64,000 nucleotides of DNA from Solirhodobacter olei. Its GTDB lineage: Bacteria; Pseudomonadota; Alphaproteobacteria; Rhodobacterales; Rhodobacteraceae. Positions 1 to 8,402 of the stretch are shown piece by piece. Position 1 is the stretch's first letter. Each line of letters opens with the position of its first letter. The stretch lies in assembly GCF_004010155.1 (NCBI RefSeq), contig NZ_RRYH01000008.1, forward strand, positions 62,001 to 126,000, read 5' to 3'. A model generated the notes under the pieces. It was given only the letters and a program-made list of their open reading frames with translations. It searched no databases and was not told where the DNA came from. The position numbers and the translations under genes are program-made.

Positions 1-2013
1 GATGCCGCAAAGCTCCGCCCCGTCACCCGCGTCCTCGACGCCGCACCGATGCGCGAGGAGATGCGGGATTTCCTCGCCCGCGCCGCCGAATACACGCTCA
101 CGCCGATGCATGCGATGCTGCGCCTCGCCACCCGCGCCCCGGGTCTCGGCGACACCCCCGCCATGCGCCGCATCTACCGCCTGGGCCAGGCCGAGCCGGA
201 ACGCATGACCGACGCCCGCCGCCGCGTGCTGGAGGTGCTGCGCGACCACGGCGGCCTCGCCTTCACCCTGGGCGAGCTGGCCGAGCAGGCCGGCGTAACC
301 CCCTCTGTGGTCAAGGGCCTCGTGACGCAGGGCGCCGTGGCGGAGGAGGAAGCCCCCCGCGACCTCCCCTACCCCCGGCTCGACCCCGAGCTTCCGGGCT
401 CCGACCTCTCCCCCGATCAGGCCACCGCCGCCCGCGCCCTGCGCGAGGCCATCGCGTCCCGCGCCTATGGCACGACGCTGCTGAAAGGCGTCACCGGCTC
501 GGGCAAGACCGAGGTCTACCTCGAAGCCGTCGCCGAATGCCTGCAACATGGCCGGCAGGCCCTCGTGCTTCTCCCCGAGATCGCGCTGACGGCGGGCTTC
601 CTCGCCCGCGTCGAGGACCGCTTCGGCGCGCGCCCCGCCGAATGGCATTCCGGCATCACCGTCACCGAGCGCCGCCGCCTCTGGCGCATGGTCGGCGAGG
701 GCGGCGCGTCGCTGGTGGTCGGCGCCCGCTCCGCGCTCTTCCTGCCGTTCCGCGACCTCGGGCTGATCGTCGTCGACGAGGAACACGACACCTCCTACAA
801 GCAGGAGGACGGGGTGCTCTACAATGCCCGCGACATGGCGGTGCTGCGCGCCTCCATCCTCGGCGCGCAGGTCGTGCTGGCCTCCGCCACCCCCTCGCTC
901 GAGACCTGGGTGAACGCCGATACCGGCAAGTACCGCCGCCTCGACCTGCCCGCCCGCTTCGGCGCGGCGGAACTGCCCGAGATGCGCGCCATCGACATGC
1001 GGGCGGAGACCTTGCCGCCCAGCCGCTGGATCTCGCCCACGCTCGCGGGCGCGGTGACGGCGCGCCTCCAGGCCGGCGAGCAGTCGCTCCTGTTCCTGAA
1101 CCGCCGCGGCTACGCGCCCGTCACCGTCTGCCGCGCCTGCGGCCACCAGATCGGCTGCGACAACTGCGACGCCCGCATGGTGGAGCACCGCTTCCTCAAG
1201 CGCCTCGTCTGTCACCAGTGCGGCGAGACGAAGCCGATGCCCACCGCCTGCCCCTCCTGCGGGGTGGAAGGCAAGCTCGCCGCCGTCGGCCCGGGCGTGG
1301 AACGCCTGGCCGAGGAGGTGGGCGAGGTCTTCCCCGACGCCCGCGTCGCGGTGCTGTCCTCGGACCTCTTCGGCACCGCCCGGGCGCTGCGCGACCAGAT
1401 CGAGGCGATTGCCGAGGGCGCGGCCGATATCATCATCGGCACCCAGATCGTCGCCAAGGGCCACAATTTCCCCAACCTGACGCTGGTCGGCGTGATCGAC
1501 GCCGACCTCGGCCTGCAGGGCTCCGACCTGCGCGCAGCCGAACGCACGTTCCAGACCATGCGACAGGTCGCCGGCCGCGCGGGCCGGGCGGAGAAACGCG
1601 GCCTCGCGCTCCTGCAGACGTGCCAGCCCGACCACGCGGTGATCCGCGCCATCCTCTCGGGCGACGAGGAGGGCTTCTGGCGCGCCGAGGCAGAGGAGCG
1701 CCGCGCCGCTGGCATGCCCCCCTACGGCCGGATGGCCGGGATCGTCCTCTCCTCGCCCAATGTCCAATCGGTCTTCGACTTCGGCGCAGCCCTCGCCCGC
1801 GCCGACGCGCCGCTCCGCGCGATCGGCGCCCATGTCTACGGCCCGGCGGCGGCGCCGATCGCAAGGATCCGCGGCCGCCACCGCGTCCGCCTCCTCGTGA
1901 AGGCGGAAAAGACCGTACCCCTGCAGGCAGCCCTCGCCCGCTGGGTCGGCCAGCTCAAGCCCCCGAACGACCTGCGCATGGCGATAGACATCGACCCGCA
2001 AAGCTTCCTCTGA
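1..2013 (+). CDS. priA: Primosomal protein N' (PriA helicase), 5' end outside window
   Basis: ATP-dependent 3'-5' DNA helicase that reloads the replisome at stalled forks. The frame is open from base 1 (it reads DAAKLRPVTRV) and has 670 codons, against about 730 in the family, so the N-terminal fork-binding domain is missing and the ATG at 49 is not the true start. Visible features: the Walker A motif GVTGSGKT near nt 487-510, the DEEH box (VVDEEHD) near 769-789, eight zinc-binding cysteines in CxxC pairs between about 1129 and 1260, and the helicase motif QVAGRAGR near 1564-1587. A PdeM-like gene follows on the same strand after about 130 bp that hold a copy of intergenic repeat R1. Identification is secure. 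Confidence 0.97.
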   Translation, partial: DAAKLRPVTRVLDAAPMREEMRDFLARAAEYTLTPMHAMLRLATRAPGLGDTPAMRRIYRLGQAEPERMTDARRRVLEVLRDHGGLAFTLGELAEQAGVTPSVVKGLVTQGAVAEEEAPRDLPYPRLDPELPGSDLSPDQATAARALREAIASRAYGTTLLKGVTGSGKTEVYLEAVAECLQHGRQALVLLPEIALTAGFLARVEDRFGARPAEWHSGITVTERRRLWRMVGEGGASLVVGARSALFLPFRDLGLIVVDEEHDTSYKQEDGVLYNARDMAVLRASILGAQVVLASATPSLETWVNADTGKYRRLDLPARFGAAELPEMRAIDMRAETLPPSRWISPTLAGAVTARLQAGEQSLLFLNRRGYAPVTVCRACGHQIGCDNCDARMVEHRFLKRLVCHQCGETKPMPTACPSCGVEGKLAAVGPGVERLAEEVGEVFPDARVAVLSSDLFGTARALRDQIEAIAEGAADIIIGTQIVAKGHNFPNLTLVGVIDADLGLQGSDLRAAERTFQTMRQVAGRAGRAEKRGLALLQTCQPDHAVIRAILSGDEEGFWRAEAEERRAAGMPPYGRMAGIVLSSPNVQSVFDFGAALARADAPLRAIGAHVYGPAAAPIARIRGRHRVRLLVKAEKTVPLQAALARWVGQLKPPNDLRMAIDIDPQSFL

Positions 2014-2030
2014 AGAGGGTCAGCTTCCGT

Positions 2031-2077
2031 CCGCGGGTGGGCGCTGGCCCAGCGAGCTGCGCTCGCTGTTTCGGGCC
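2031..2077 (-). repeat. Intergenic repeat R1, hairpin module
   Basis: Copy of the R1 family between priA and the PdeM-like gene. Read on the minus strand it begins GGCCCGAAACAGCG, then forms the hairpin GCGAGC-GCA-GCTCGC (2052-2066), then GGGCCAGCGCCC and CCACCCGCGGA. The same layout recurs at 9276, 50183 and 55715 with different but still complementary stem bases. Confidence 0.8.
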
Positions 2078-2143
2078 AAAGGACCGCGGTCGCCACGACG
2101 ATCCCCCTTGCCAAACCGCCCCGAAAGGCTCATCGAACGAAGC

Positions 2144-2842
2144 ATGAACAGCTACAGCTTCACCCTCGCCGGCGCGGCGCTCACGCTTCTGCCCAGTGGC
2201 GCGCTCCTCTGGTCCGCCGAGGCGATGTTGGTGGTCTCCGATCTCCACCTCGGCAAGTCAGAGCGTTTCGCCCGGCGCACGGGGACCCTGCTGCCGCCCT
2301 ACGAGACGCGCGAGACGCTGGCGCGCCTCGACGCCGATATCCAGGCGACCGCCCCCCGCACCGTCCTCTGCCTAGGCGACAGCTTCGACGATGCGGAGGC
2401 CGCCGCCGCGCTGGCAGAGGAGGATCTTTCCTGGCTCACCCGGCTGATGGCCGGGCGCAGCTGGCTCTGGATCGAGGGCAACCACGACCCGGGCCCGCTG
2501 GCGCTCGGCGGCAGCCACCTGGCCCAGCACCGCGCCGGGCCCCTCACCTTCCGCCATATCGCCGAACCGGGCGCAGAGGCCGAGATCTCCGGCCATTACC
2601 ACCCCAAGGCCCGCCTCGCCGCGCGCGGCGAAAGCCTGACCCGGCCCTGCCTGCTGCATGACGCGGCCCGCGCGATCCTTCCGGCCTACGGCGCCTATAC
2701 CGGCGGCCTCTCCTGCGCCGATCCGGTCCTCCTGTCGCTGATGCGCGAGGACGCCCGCGCGGTCCTGCTCGGCGCCCCGCCGCGGGCCGTGCCGCTCATC
2801 TCGCTCAGCGGCAGGCCGAGGGCCAGCACCTCCTCGCGGTAG
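2144..2842 (+). CDS. pdeM: Calcineurin-like phosphoesterase, PdeM-like (ligase-associated DNA damage response type)
   Basis: Metal-dependent phosphoesterase of 232 aa. The metallophosphoesterase motifs are in order: SDLHLGKSERFARR, GDSFDD, GNHDP and GHYHPKARL. The start was set at ATG 2144 (MNSYSFTLAG); an upstream TTG at 2108 would add residues that do not look like the family. In many proteobacteria PdeM is encoded beside a DNA ligase and an Lhr-type helicase, but neither is visible here, so a link to DNA repair is inferred from the family only. The last 148 bp lie opposite the 3' end of the convergent LytTR gene, and the final residues (SGRPRASTSSR) look like read-through beyond the usual C-terminus. 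Confidence 0.8.
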   Translation: MNSYSFTLAGAALTLLPSGALLWSAEAMLVVSDLHLGKSERFARRTGTLLPPYETRETLARLDADIQATAPRTVLCLGDSFDDAEAAAALAEEDLSWLTRLMAGRSWLWIEGNHDPGPLALGGSHLAQHRAGPLTFRHIAEPGAEAEISGHYHPKARLAARGESLTRPCLLHDAARAILPAYGAYTGGLSCADPVLLSLMREDARAVLLGAPPRAVPLISLSGRPRASTSSR

Positions 2843-3606
2843 CTCCGGCTCACCGGCACCAGCCGCCCGTTCTTCAGCCGAAGGAACAGCCGCGCCGCCT
2901 GCCGCTCCAGCCCCGCCATCGCCGAGCGCGCCACCCAATGCGAGCGGTGGACCCGCATCCCCTCGGTCGCGCCCAGCTCGTCCAGCGCATCGGCGAACCG
3001 CATCAGCAGGCTCGCCTCGCCGCGGTCCGTGGTCACCTCGACGTAATGGTCACGGACCGAAAGCGCGACCAGACCGCCCCGCAGGCCGGGATCCAGCCGC
3101 TGAACCAGTCGCGGCGGCTCCGGCACAGGCTCGGGCACTGGCTCGGGTTCTGCCAGCGGCTGCGGCACCGCCGGCGCGGGCCCGGCGTCCCTCTGCTCCT
3201 GCGCCACGGCCCAGATCGCCGTTTCCAGGATCGAGCAGAGGAAGAGCACCAGCCAGAGCGTGATCAGCGGCAGTCCGCGACTGGCCGCCCCGCTCATCAC
3301 CATCGCATGGAACAGCCGCACCATCGGGGTGAAGACCGTGGCGAAGCCGATCGAGCCTACCACCCCGCGCGTCCACATGTGCGGCCCTGTCAGCCAGCGC
3401 CGCACGCCCGGCCGGCCCGGCCGCGGCACCAGCACGGCGGCCCCGAAGACGCAGGCCCAGAACACAAGCCGACCCGAGATCGGCATCTCTACGTAGGTGC
3501 CGAAGGGTCCCGCCAGTGCGATGGTCAGTGAAGCGACGGCCCAGATCGCAAGGGTACGGGGCCGGAACGCTTCGCTCAACCATGAGTAAATGTCAAACAG
3601 ACGCAA
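2695..3606 (-). CDS. Membrane-bound LytTR-family DNA-binding regulator
   Basis: Probable transcription regulator of 303 aa. The first ~150 residues contain about four hydrophobic segments (for example around AIWAVASLTIALAG, VFWACVFGAAVLV and LITLWLVLFLCSIL). A Pro/Glu-rich linker (PEPVPEPVPEPP) follows. A LytTR DNA-binding domain covers about residues 175-270 (LVALSVRDHYVEV, LMRFADALDEL, MRVHRSHWV, GRLVPVSRSY). No histidine kinase is adjacent. The start is uncertain: the longest frame begins with TTG at 3606 without a clear ribosome binding site. The C-terminal ~30 residues are Ser/Arg-rich, antisense to pdeM and probably dispensable. The target genes cannot be read from the sequence. Confidence 0.8.
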   Translation of the reverse strand: MRLFDIYSWLSEAFRPRTLAIWAVASLTIALAGPFGTYVEMPISGRLVFWACVFGAAVLVPRPGRPGVRRWLTGPHMWTRGVVGSIGFATVFTPMVRLFHAMVMSGAASRGLPLITLWLVLFLCSILETAIWAVAQEQRDAGPAPAVPQPLAEPEPVPEPVPEPPRLVQRLDPGLRGGLVALSVRDHYVEVTTDRGEASLLMRFADALDELGATEGMRVHRSHWVARSAMAGLERQAARLFLRLKNGRLVPVSRSYREEVLALGLPLSEMSGTARGGAPSRTARASSRISDRRTGSAQERPPV

Positions 3607-3706
3607 GGCGTTAACTTACACTTTGTCCGGGTGCCTGCCTTCGCAGATACCAACCGCAGCCGGGCCGGACAAGCGCATCTTCGCCTTTAGCGAATGATTT
3701 GTTCAA

Positions 3707-4609
3707 TCAGGGCGTGAGTCCCGCCGGCTCGGGCAAGCCCTTGGCCCGGCAGCAGGCCGTCAGCGTGTTCGCCAGGAGGCAGGCGATGGTCATCGGGCCC
3801 ACCCCGCCGGGCACCGGCGTGATCGCCCCCGCCACCTCGGAGGCCGAGGCGAAATCCACGTCGCCCACCAGCCGGCTCTTGCCCTCGCCCTTCTCCGGCG
3901 CGTCGATGCGGTTGATGCCGACATCGATCACGGTGGCGCCCGGCTTGATCCAGTCGCCCTTCACCATCTCCGGCCGCCCGACCGCGGCGACGAGGATATC
4001 CGCCCCCCGGCAGACCGCCGGCAGGTCCTTGGTGCGCGAATGCGCGATCGTCACGGTGCAGCTGTCGCCAAGCAGCAGCTGCGCCATCGGTTTTCCGACG
4101 ATGTTCGACCGGCCGACGACGACCGCATTCAGGCCCGCAAGCTTGCCCAGCCGGTCGCGCAGCAGCATCAGGCAGCCGAGAGGGGTGCAGGGAACCATGC
4201 TCTTCTGCCCGGTCCCGAGCAGGCCGACGTTGGAGATGTGGAACCCGTCCACGTCCTTCGCCGGGTCGATGGTATTGATCACCAGCTCGGCGTTCATATG
4301 GGCGGGCAGCGGCAGCTGCACCAGGATCCCGTGCACGTCGTCATCGGCGTTCAGCTTGCGCACCAGCGCCAGCAGATCGGCTTCCGAGGTCTCCACCGGC
4401 AGCTTGTGCTCGAAGCTCGCCATGCCGGCCTCGACCGTCTGCTTGCCCTTGGAGCGGACATAGACCTGGCTCGCCGGATCCTCGCCCACCAGCACCACCG
4501 CAAGACCCGGGGTGATCCCGTGATCTGCCTTCAGCCGCTCCACATGGGCCGCCACCTGCTCGCGCACCCGCGCCGCGAAGGCCTTCCCGTCAATGATCTC
4601 CGCCGTCAT
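3707..4609 (-). CDS. folD: Bifunctional methylenetetrahydrofolate dehydrogenase / methenyltetrahydrofolate cyclohydrolase
   Basis: Cytosolic FolD, 300 aa, interconverting 5,10-methylene-, 5,10-methenyl- and 10-formyl-tetrahydrofolate with NADP. All catalytic landmarks of the family are intact: Tyr50 and Lys54 in VYVRSKGK, the Gln of LVQLPLP, and Asp in KDVDG. The NADP-binding [11 protein letters not shown] and the C-terminal [10 protein letters not shown] are also present. It is the last gene of the fhs operon; its ATG lies 12 bp after the stop of the divergent FolD paralogue. Having two FolD proteins in one operon suggests a specialised division of labour. Confidence 0.96.
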   Translation of the reverse strand: MTAEIIDGKAFAARVREQVAAHVERLKADHGITPGLAVVLVGEDPASQVYVRSKGKQTVEAGMASFEHKLPVETSEADLLALVRKLNADDDVHGILVQLPLPAHMNAELVINTIDPAKDVDGFHISNVGLLGTGQKSMVPCTPLGCLMLLRDRLGKLAGLNAVVVGRSNIVGKPMAQLLLGDSCTVTIAHSRTKDLPAVCRGADILVAAVGRPEMVKGDWIKPGATVIDVGINRIDAPEKGEGKSRLVGDVDFASASEVAGAITPVPGGVGPMTIACLLANTLTACCRAKGLPEPAGLTP

Positions 4610-4621
4610 GTCAAATCCCCC

Positions 4622-5512
4622 TCATTCCGCGGCCCGGTAGGCCTCGCGGTAATGCTCCATCTGCATCCGCGCGGCGAGCACGGCGTTCTTCATCAGCGTC
4701 GCGACCGTCACCGGCCCGACCCCGCCCGGAACCGGCGTGATCCAGCCCGCCACCTCGGCGCAGCTGTCGAAATCGGCGTCGCCCACGGTCTTCGGCCCGT
4801 CCGGCCCCTCGATCCGGTTGATGCCGATGTCGATCAGCGCCGCCCCCGGCTTCAGCATCTCCCCGGTCACCAGCCCCGGCCGGCCCGCCGCCACGAAGAC
4901 CGCGTCCGCCTGCCGCGAATGGACCGAGACCTGCCGCGTCATGTGATGGCAGACCGTCACCGTCGCTCCGAGCCCCATCATCAGGAAGGCGATCGGCTTG
5001 CCGACGATCTCGCTGTGGCCGATCACGGTCACGTCGAGCCCCTCGATCTTCAGCGGCAGCGTCTTCAGGATCTCGACGGAGGCGACCGCGGTGCAGGGCC
5101 CAAGTGCGAGGTCGTTGTAGACGATGTTCCCGATCGAGGCCGGGTGCATCCCCTCCACGTCCTTCAGCGGGTGGACCGCGCGCTGCAGCGCCTTCACGGG
5201 GATATGCTGCGGCAGCGGCCGCTGGATGATGATGCCGTTCACGCGCGGATCGGCATTCAGCCCCTGCAGCACGCCGGTCAGCTGCTCCAGGCTGATCGTG
5301 TCGGGATAGTTCCGCGCCTCGAAGCCGACACCGGCGCGCTCTGCCTGCCGGCTCTGGTTGCGGACGTAAAGCTCGGCGGCCGCCACGTCGCCGACCGAGA
5401 TCGAGACCAGGCGCGGCGCCCAGCCCTCGTTCGTCAGCGCCGCCGCCTCTACCCGCGTCGCCGCAAGCATCCGTGCGGCGATAGCCTTGCCGTCAATGAC
5501 CGTCGCGCTCAT
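4622..5512 (-). CDS. FolD paralogue with substituted cyclohydrolase active site
   Basis: FolD-family protein of 296 aa (start MSATVIDGK at 5512; its ATG overlaps the chorismate mutase stop as ATGA). The overall fold motifs are kept: GHSEIVGKP for the dinucleotide and [12 protein letters not shown] at the C-terminus. The catalytic Lys of YVxxK is Gln53 (YVRNQSRQ, codon 5354-5356), and the second Asp of the KDVDG motif is Glu120 (KDVEG, codon 5153-5155). The conserved Gln is present (Gln97, in IIIQRPLP). In characterised FolD enzymes this Lys is needed for cyclohydrolase and much less for dehydrogenase activity, so a dehydrogenase-only or altered-substrate enzyme is likely. That is inference. 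Confidence 0.88.
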   Translation of the reverse strand: MSATVIDGKAIAARMLAATRVEAAALTNEGWAPRLVSISVGDVAAAELYVRNQSRQAERAGVGFEARNYPDTISLEQLTGVLQGLNADPRVNGIIIQRPLPQHIPVKALQRAVHPLKDVEGMHPASIGNIVYNDLALGPCTAVASVEILKTLPLKIEGLDVTVIGHSEIVGKPIAFLMMGLGATVTVCHHMTRQVSVHSRQADAVFVAAGRPGLVTGEMLKPGAALIDIGINRIEGPDGPKTVGDADFDSCAEVAGWITPVPGGVGPVTVATLMKNAVLAARMQMEHYREAYRAAE

Positions 5513-5826
5513 GCCGCATTCCCTTCCGGGGCCGAGGCCCCCAGTTCCACTTCCTCGCGCGCGATCGACCATTCGATCAGCGCCCGCCAGACCGTTTCGG
5601 CAAGCTCGGGGTCCAGCCCCGCGTCGCCCGCCGCCTCGCGCACGTTGGCCACCACCGCCTCGACCCGGGGCGTGATGCGTGCCTGCATCCCCTCGCGCGG
5701 CTTCAGCGCGACAGCCCGGTCGATCATCGCCGCCCGCCGTGCGAGCTGACCGACGATCGCGCGGTCCAGGGTGTCGATCTCGGCCCTGAGCTCTGCCATC
5801 GTGCCGATGGTCTCAAGATCTCTCAT
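5509..5826 (-). CDS. Chorismate mutase type II (AroQ/PchB-like fold)
   Basis: Small all-helical chorismate mutase-family protein, 105 aa. It has the N-terminal helix motif LRAEIDTLDRAIVGQLARRAAMI with the expected Arg residues, a lysine in VALKPRE, and an Arg in ITPRVEAVV. The end, WRALIEWSIAREE, resembles the PchB / alphaproteobacterial chorismate mutase group more than E. coli PheA. It is expected to convert chorismate to prephenate; an isochorismate-pyruvate lyase role cannot be excluded from sequence. It sits inside the one-carbon folate operon, 105 bp after fhs and overlapping the FolD paralogue by 4 bp. Confidence 0.85.
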   Translation of the reverse strand: MRDLETIGTMAELRAEIDTLDRAIVGQLARRAAMIDRAVALKPREGMQARITPRVEAVVANVREAAGDAGLDPELAETVWRALIEWSIAREEVELGASAPEGNAA

Positions 5827-5931
5827 CGCGTGTCTCCTGTCCGGCCGCGCACGCCCGCACGCGCCCCGGATCTGCCGGAGAAGAGAGGGGACCGCAACCC
5901 TTCGGCAGCGGCCCCCCGTGTTGCTCTGACC

Positions 5932-7608
5932 TCAGAACAGGCCCTCGACGAAGCCCTCGTCGTCGATCCGGATGACCTCCGCGGCCGGCTGGCGCGGCAG
6001 GCCCGGCATGGTCATGATCTCGCCGCAGATCGCGACGATGAACCCGGCCCCGGCCGACAGCCGCACCTCGCGCACCGGCACCGAATGGCCCGTCGGCGCG
6101 CCGCGCAGGTTCGGATCGGTGGAGAAGCTGTACTGGGTCTTGGCCATGCAGACCGGCAGGTTGCCGTAGCCCTCGTCCTCCCAGGCCTTCAGCTGGGCGC
6201 GGACCGACTTGTCGGCCAGCACCTCGTCGGCGTGGTAGATGCGCTTGGCGATGGTCTCGATCTTCTGGAACAGGCCCATCTCGTCGGGATAGATCGGCGA
6301 GAAATTGGCGCTGCCGCTCTCGGCAAGTTGAACCACCTTCTTGGCCAGGTCCTCGATCCCGGCGGAGCCCTGCGCCCAATGCTTGCAGAGGATCGCCTCG
6401 GCGCCCTGGCTCGCGACGTAATCCTTCACCGCCTGCACTTCGGCCTCGGTGTCGGTGACGAAGTGGTTGATGGCGACGACGACCGGCACGCCGAAGCTCT
6501 TCACGTTGGCGATGTGACGGCCGAGGTTGGGGCAGCCCTTCTTGACCGCCTCGATGTTCTCGGTGCCGAGGTCCGCCTTCGCCACGCCCCCGTTCATCTT
6601 CATCGCGCGGACGGTGGCGACGATCACGGCTGCGTCGGGCTTCAGCCCGGCCTTGCGGCACTTGATGTCGAAGAACTTCTCGGCGCCCAGGTCGGCGCCG
6701 AAGCCGGCTTCGGTCACGACGTAGTCGGCCAGCCGCAGCGCGGTGTTCGTCGCGATGACGGAGTTGCAGCCATGCGCGATGTTGGCGAACGGGCCGCCGT
6801 GGACGAAGGCGGGGTTGTTCTCCAGCGTCTGCACCAGGTTCGGCTGCATCGCGTCCTTCAGCAGCACGGTCATCGCGCCATCGGCCTTGATGTCGCGGCA
6901 GTAGACCGGGGTCTTGTCGCGGCGGTAGGCCACGACGATGTCGCCCAGCCGCTTCTGCAGATCGTCGAGGTCATTGGCGAGGCAGAGGATCGCCATGACT
7001 TCCGAGGCCACCGTGATGTCGAAGCCGGTCTGGCGCGGGAAACCGTTCGCCACGCCGCCGAGGTTCACCACGATGTCGCGCAGCGCGCGGTCGTTCATGT
7101 CCATCACCCGGCGCCAGACGATGCGGCGCGCGTCGATCTCCAGCTCGTTGCCCCAGTAGATGTGGTTGTCGATCATCGCCGAGAGCAGGTTGTGCGCCGA
7201 GGTGATCGCGTGGAAGTCGCCGGTGAAGTGGAGGTTCATCTCCTCCATCGGCACGACCTGGGCCATGCCGCCGCCCGCCGCGCCGCCCTTCATCCCGAAG
7301 TTCGGACCCAGCGAGGCCTCGCGGATACAGATCATCGCCTTCTTGCCGATCCGGTTCAGACCGTCGCCGAGGCCGACCGTCGTCGTGGTCTTGCCCTCGC
7401 CCGCGGGCGTCGGGTTGATCGCGGTGACGAGAACCAGCTTGCCGGTCTTCTTTCCTTCCAGCGACTTGATGAACTCCTGGCCGACCTTCGCCTTGTCATG
7501 GCCGTAGGGCAGCAGGTGCTCGTCCGGAATACCAAGCTTCGCGCCGATCTCCTGGATCGGCTTCTTCTTGGCTTCGCGGGCAATTTCGATATCGGTTTTC
7601 ACGGCCAT
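5932..7608 (-). CDS. fhs: Formate--tetrahydrofolate ligase
   Basis: ATP-dependent ligase making 10-formyl-THF from formate and THF, 558 aa, the family's usual length. It shows the P-loop-like [18 protein letters not shown] and the conserved [19 protein letters not shown] and NHFVTDT segments. The start was placed at ATG 7608 ([17 protein letters not shown]) because GGAG stands 6 bases upstream; the in-frame ATGs further up would overlap that site. It is the first gene of the operon that continues with chorismate mutase and two folD genes, giving a complete formate to methylene-THF route. Confidence 0.97.
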   Translation of the reverse strand: MAVKTDIEIAREAKKKPIQEIGAKLGIPDEHLLPYGHDKAKVGQEFIKSLEGKKTGKLVLVTAINPTPAGEGKTTTTVGLGDGLNRIGKKAMICIREASLGPNFGMKGGAAGGGMAQVVPMEEMNLHFTGDFHAITSAHNLLSAMIDNHIYWGNELEIDARRIVWRRVMDMNDRALRDIVVNLGGVANGFPRQTGFDITVASEVMAILCLANDLDDLQKRLGDIVVAYRRDKTPVYCRDIKADGAMTVLLKDAMQPNLVQTLENNPAFVHGGPFANIAHGCNSVIATNTALRLADYVVTEAGFGADLGAEKFFDIKCRKAGLKPDAAVIVATVRAMKMNGGVAKADLGTENIEAVKKGCPNLGRHIANVKSFGVPVVVAINHFVTDTEAEVQAVKDYVASQGAEAILCKHWAQGSAGIEDLAKKVVQLAESGSANFSPIYPDEMGLFQKIETIAKRIYHADEVLADKSVRAQLKAWEDEGYGNLPVCMAKTQYSFSTDPNLRGAPTGHSVPVREVRLSAGAGFIVAICGEIMTMPGLPRQPAAEVIRIDDEGFVEGLF

Positions 7609-7787
7609 TTCCATCTCCCTGCCGCCCGGCGCCATTGGCGTTCGGGCCCTGAACTGCCCCGGCTATACCGGCCCGTCCGGTGACGGGGAGGGGCGATTCC
7701 GACCCGTTCCGCTCCAAATTCGCCAGAGCCGGTTTCCGATCCGACACCGGCGCATCTGATGGAAGATTTATTCCGACAACAGAATTT

Positions 7788-8402
7788 TTATTCTGCCGCC
7801 TGGCGCGCCCCACGCGCCTCGCCGATATACGCCCAGGCGGGCTGATCCGGCACGAAAAGCCGCAGTTGGTCGCCGATTTGCAGCCGCCCCTCGCGCTCCA
7901 CCCAGGCGGTGATGCCGCGCCGGCCTGCGGCCGCGGGCTTGAAGGCGCGCCCCTTGCCCGGGCGGGCGGCCTCGATCACCTTCGCGGGAAGCTGGCAGGG
8001 CCGGTTCTCCATGTCGACGACCAGCGTCACCCCGTCCGGCCCCTGCAGCCGCGCCGAGGGCGGCAGGTGCGAAAGGTCCGGCATCCCCTCGACCACCACC
8101 GTCGCGCCCAGCCAGGCCGGGTCGATCGCGTCGAGTTCCATCGCCGCCGCGATCGCGGCAAGGTCCTCGGCCGAAACCACGGTGAGCTGCCGCGTATTGC
8201 GGATCGACGTGTCGCGAGGATAGAGCGCCGCGACGCGCGAGCAGGCCGGGCGCGTCAGCCCGCCATGCGCCTCTCCCACGGGGCCGTCAAAGCCCAGCTC
8301 CAGCCTCTCGACCGGGGCAGAGGCCAAGGCCGCGTCCCTGTCGGCCACGGTGCCAAGCCAGGTGACGGTGGCGGCGAAGCGGGTCGGGATCAGCGCGGGC
8401 AT
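7788..8402 (-). CDS. MOSC domain protein
   Basis: Protein of 204 aa resembling molybdenum-cofactor-sulfurase C-terminal (MOSC) proteins: DGPVGEAHGGLTRPACSRV near the N-terminus, RNTRQLTVVSAEDLAAIAAAM in the middle, and the Cys-containing segment VVDMENRPCQLPAKVIE. Such proteins are thought to carry sulfur or bind Mo-cofactor; the substrate is unknown. Its start codon overlaps the stop of tam (TGATG), so the two are probably cotranslated. The 3' end coincides with a small inverted repeat (CAGAAT-TTTT-ATTCTG, 7780-7795). Confidence 0.85.
   Translation of the reverse strand: MPALIPTRFAATVTWLGTVADRDAALASAPVERLELGFDGPVGEAHGGLTRPACSRVAALYPRDTSIRNTRQLTVVSAEDLAAIAAAMELDAIDPAWLGATVVVEGMPDLSHLPPSARLQGPDGVTLVVDMENRPCQLPAKVIEAARPGKGRAFKPAAAGRRGITAWVEREGRLQIGDQLRLFVPDQPAWAYIGEARGARQAAE

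Noticed and set aside
5830..7683. A 617-codon frame opposite fhs
   Set aside because: Antisense shadow of fhs, with His/Arg/Val-rich translation and no family resemblance.
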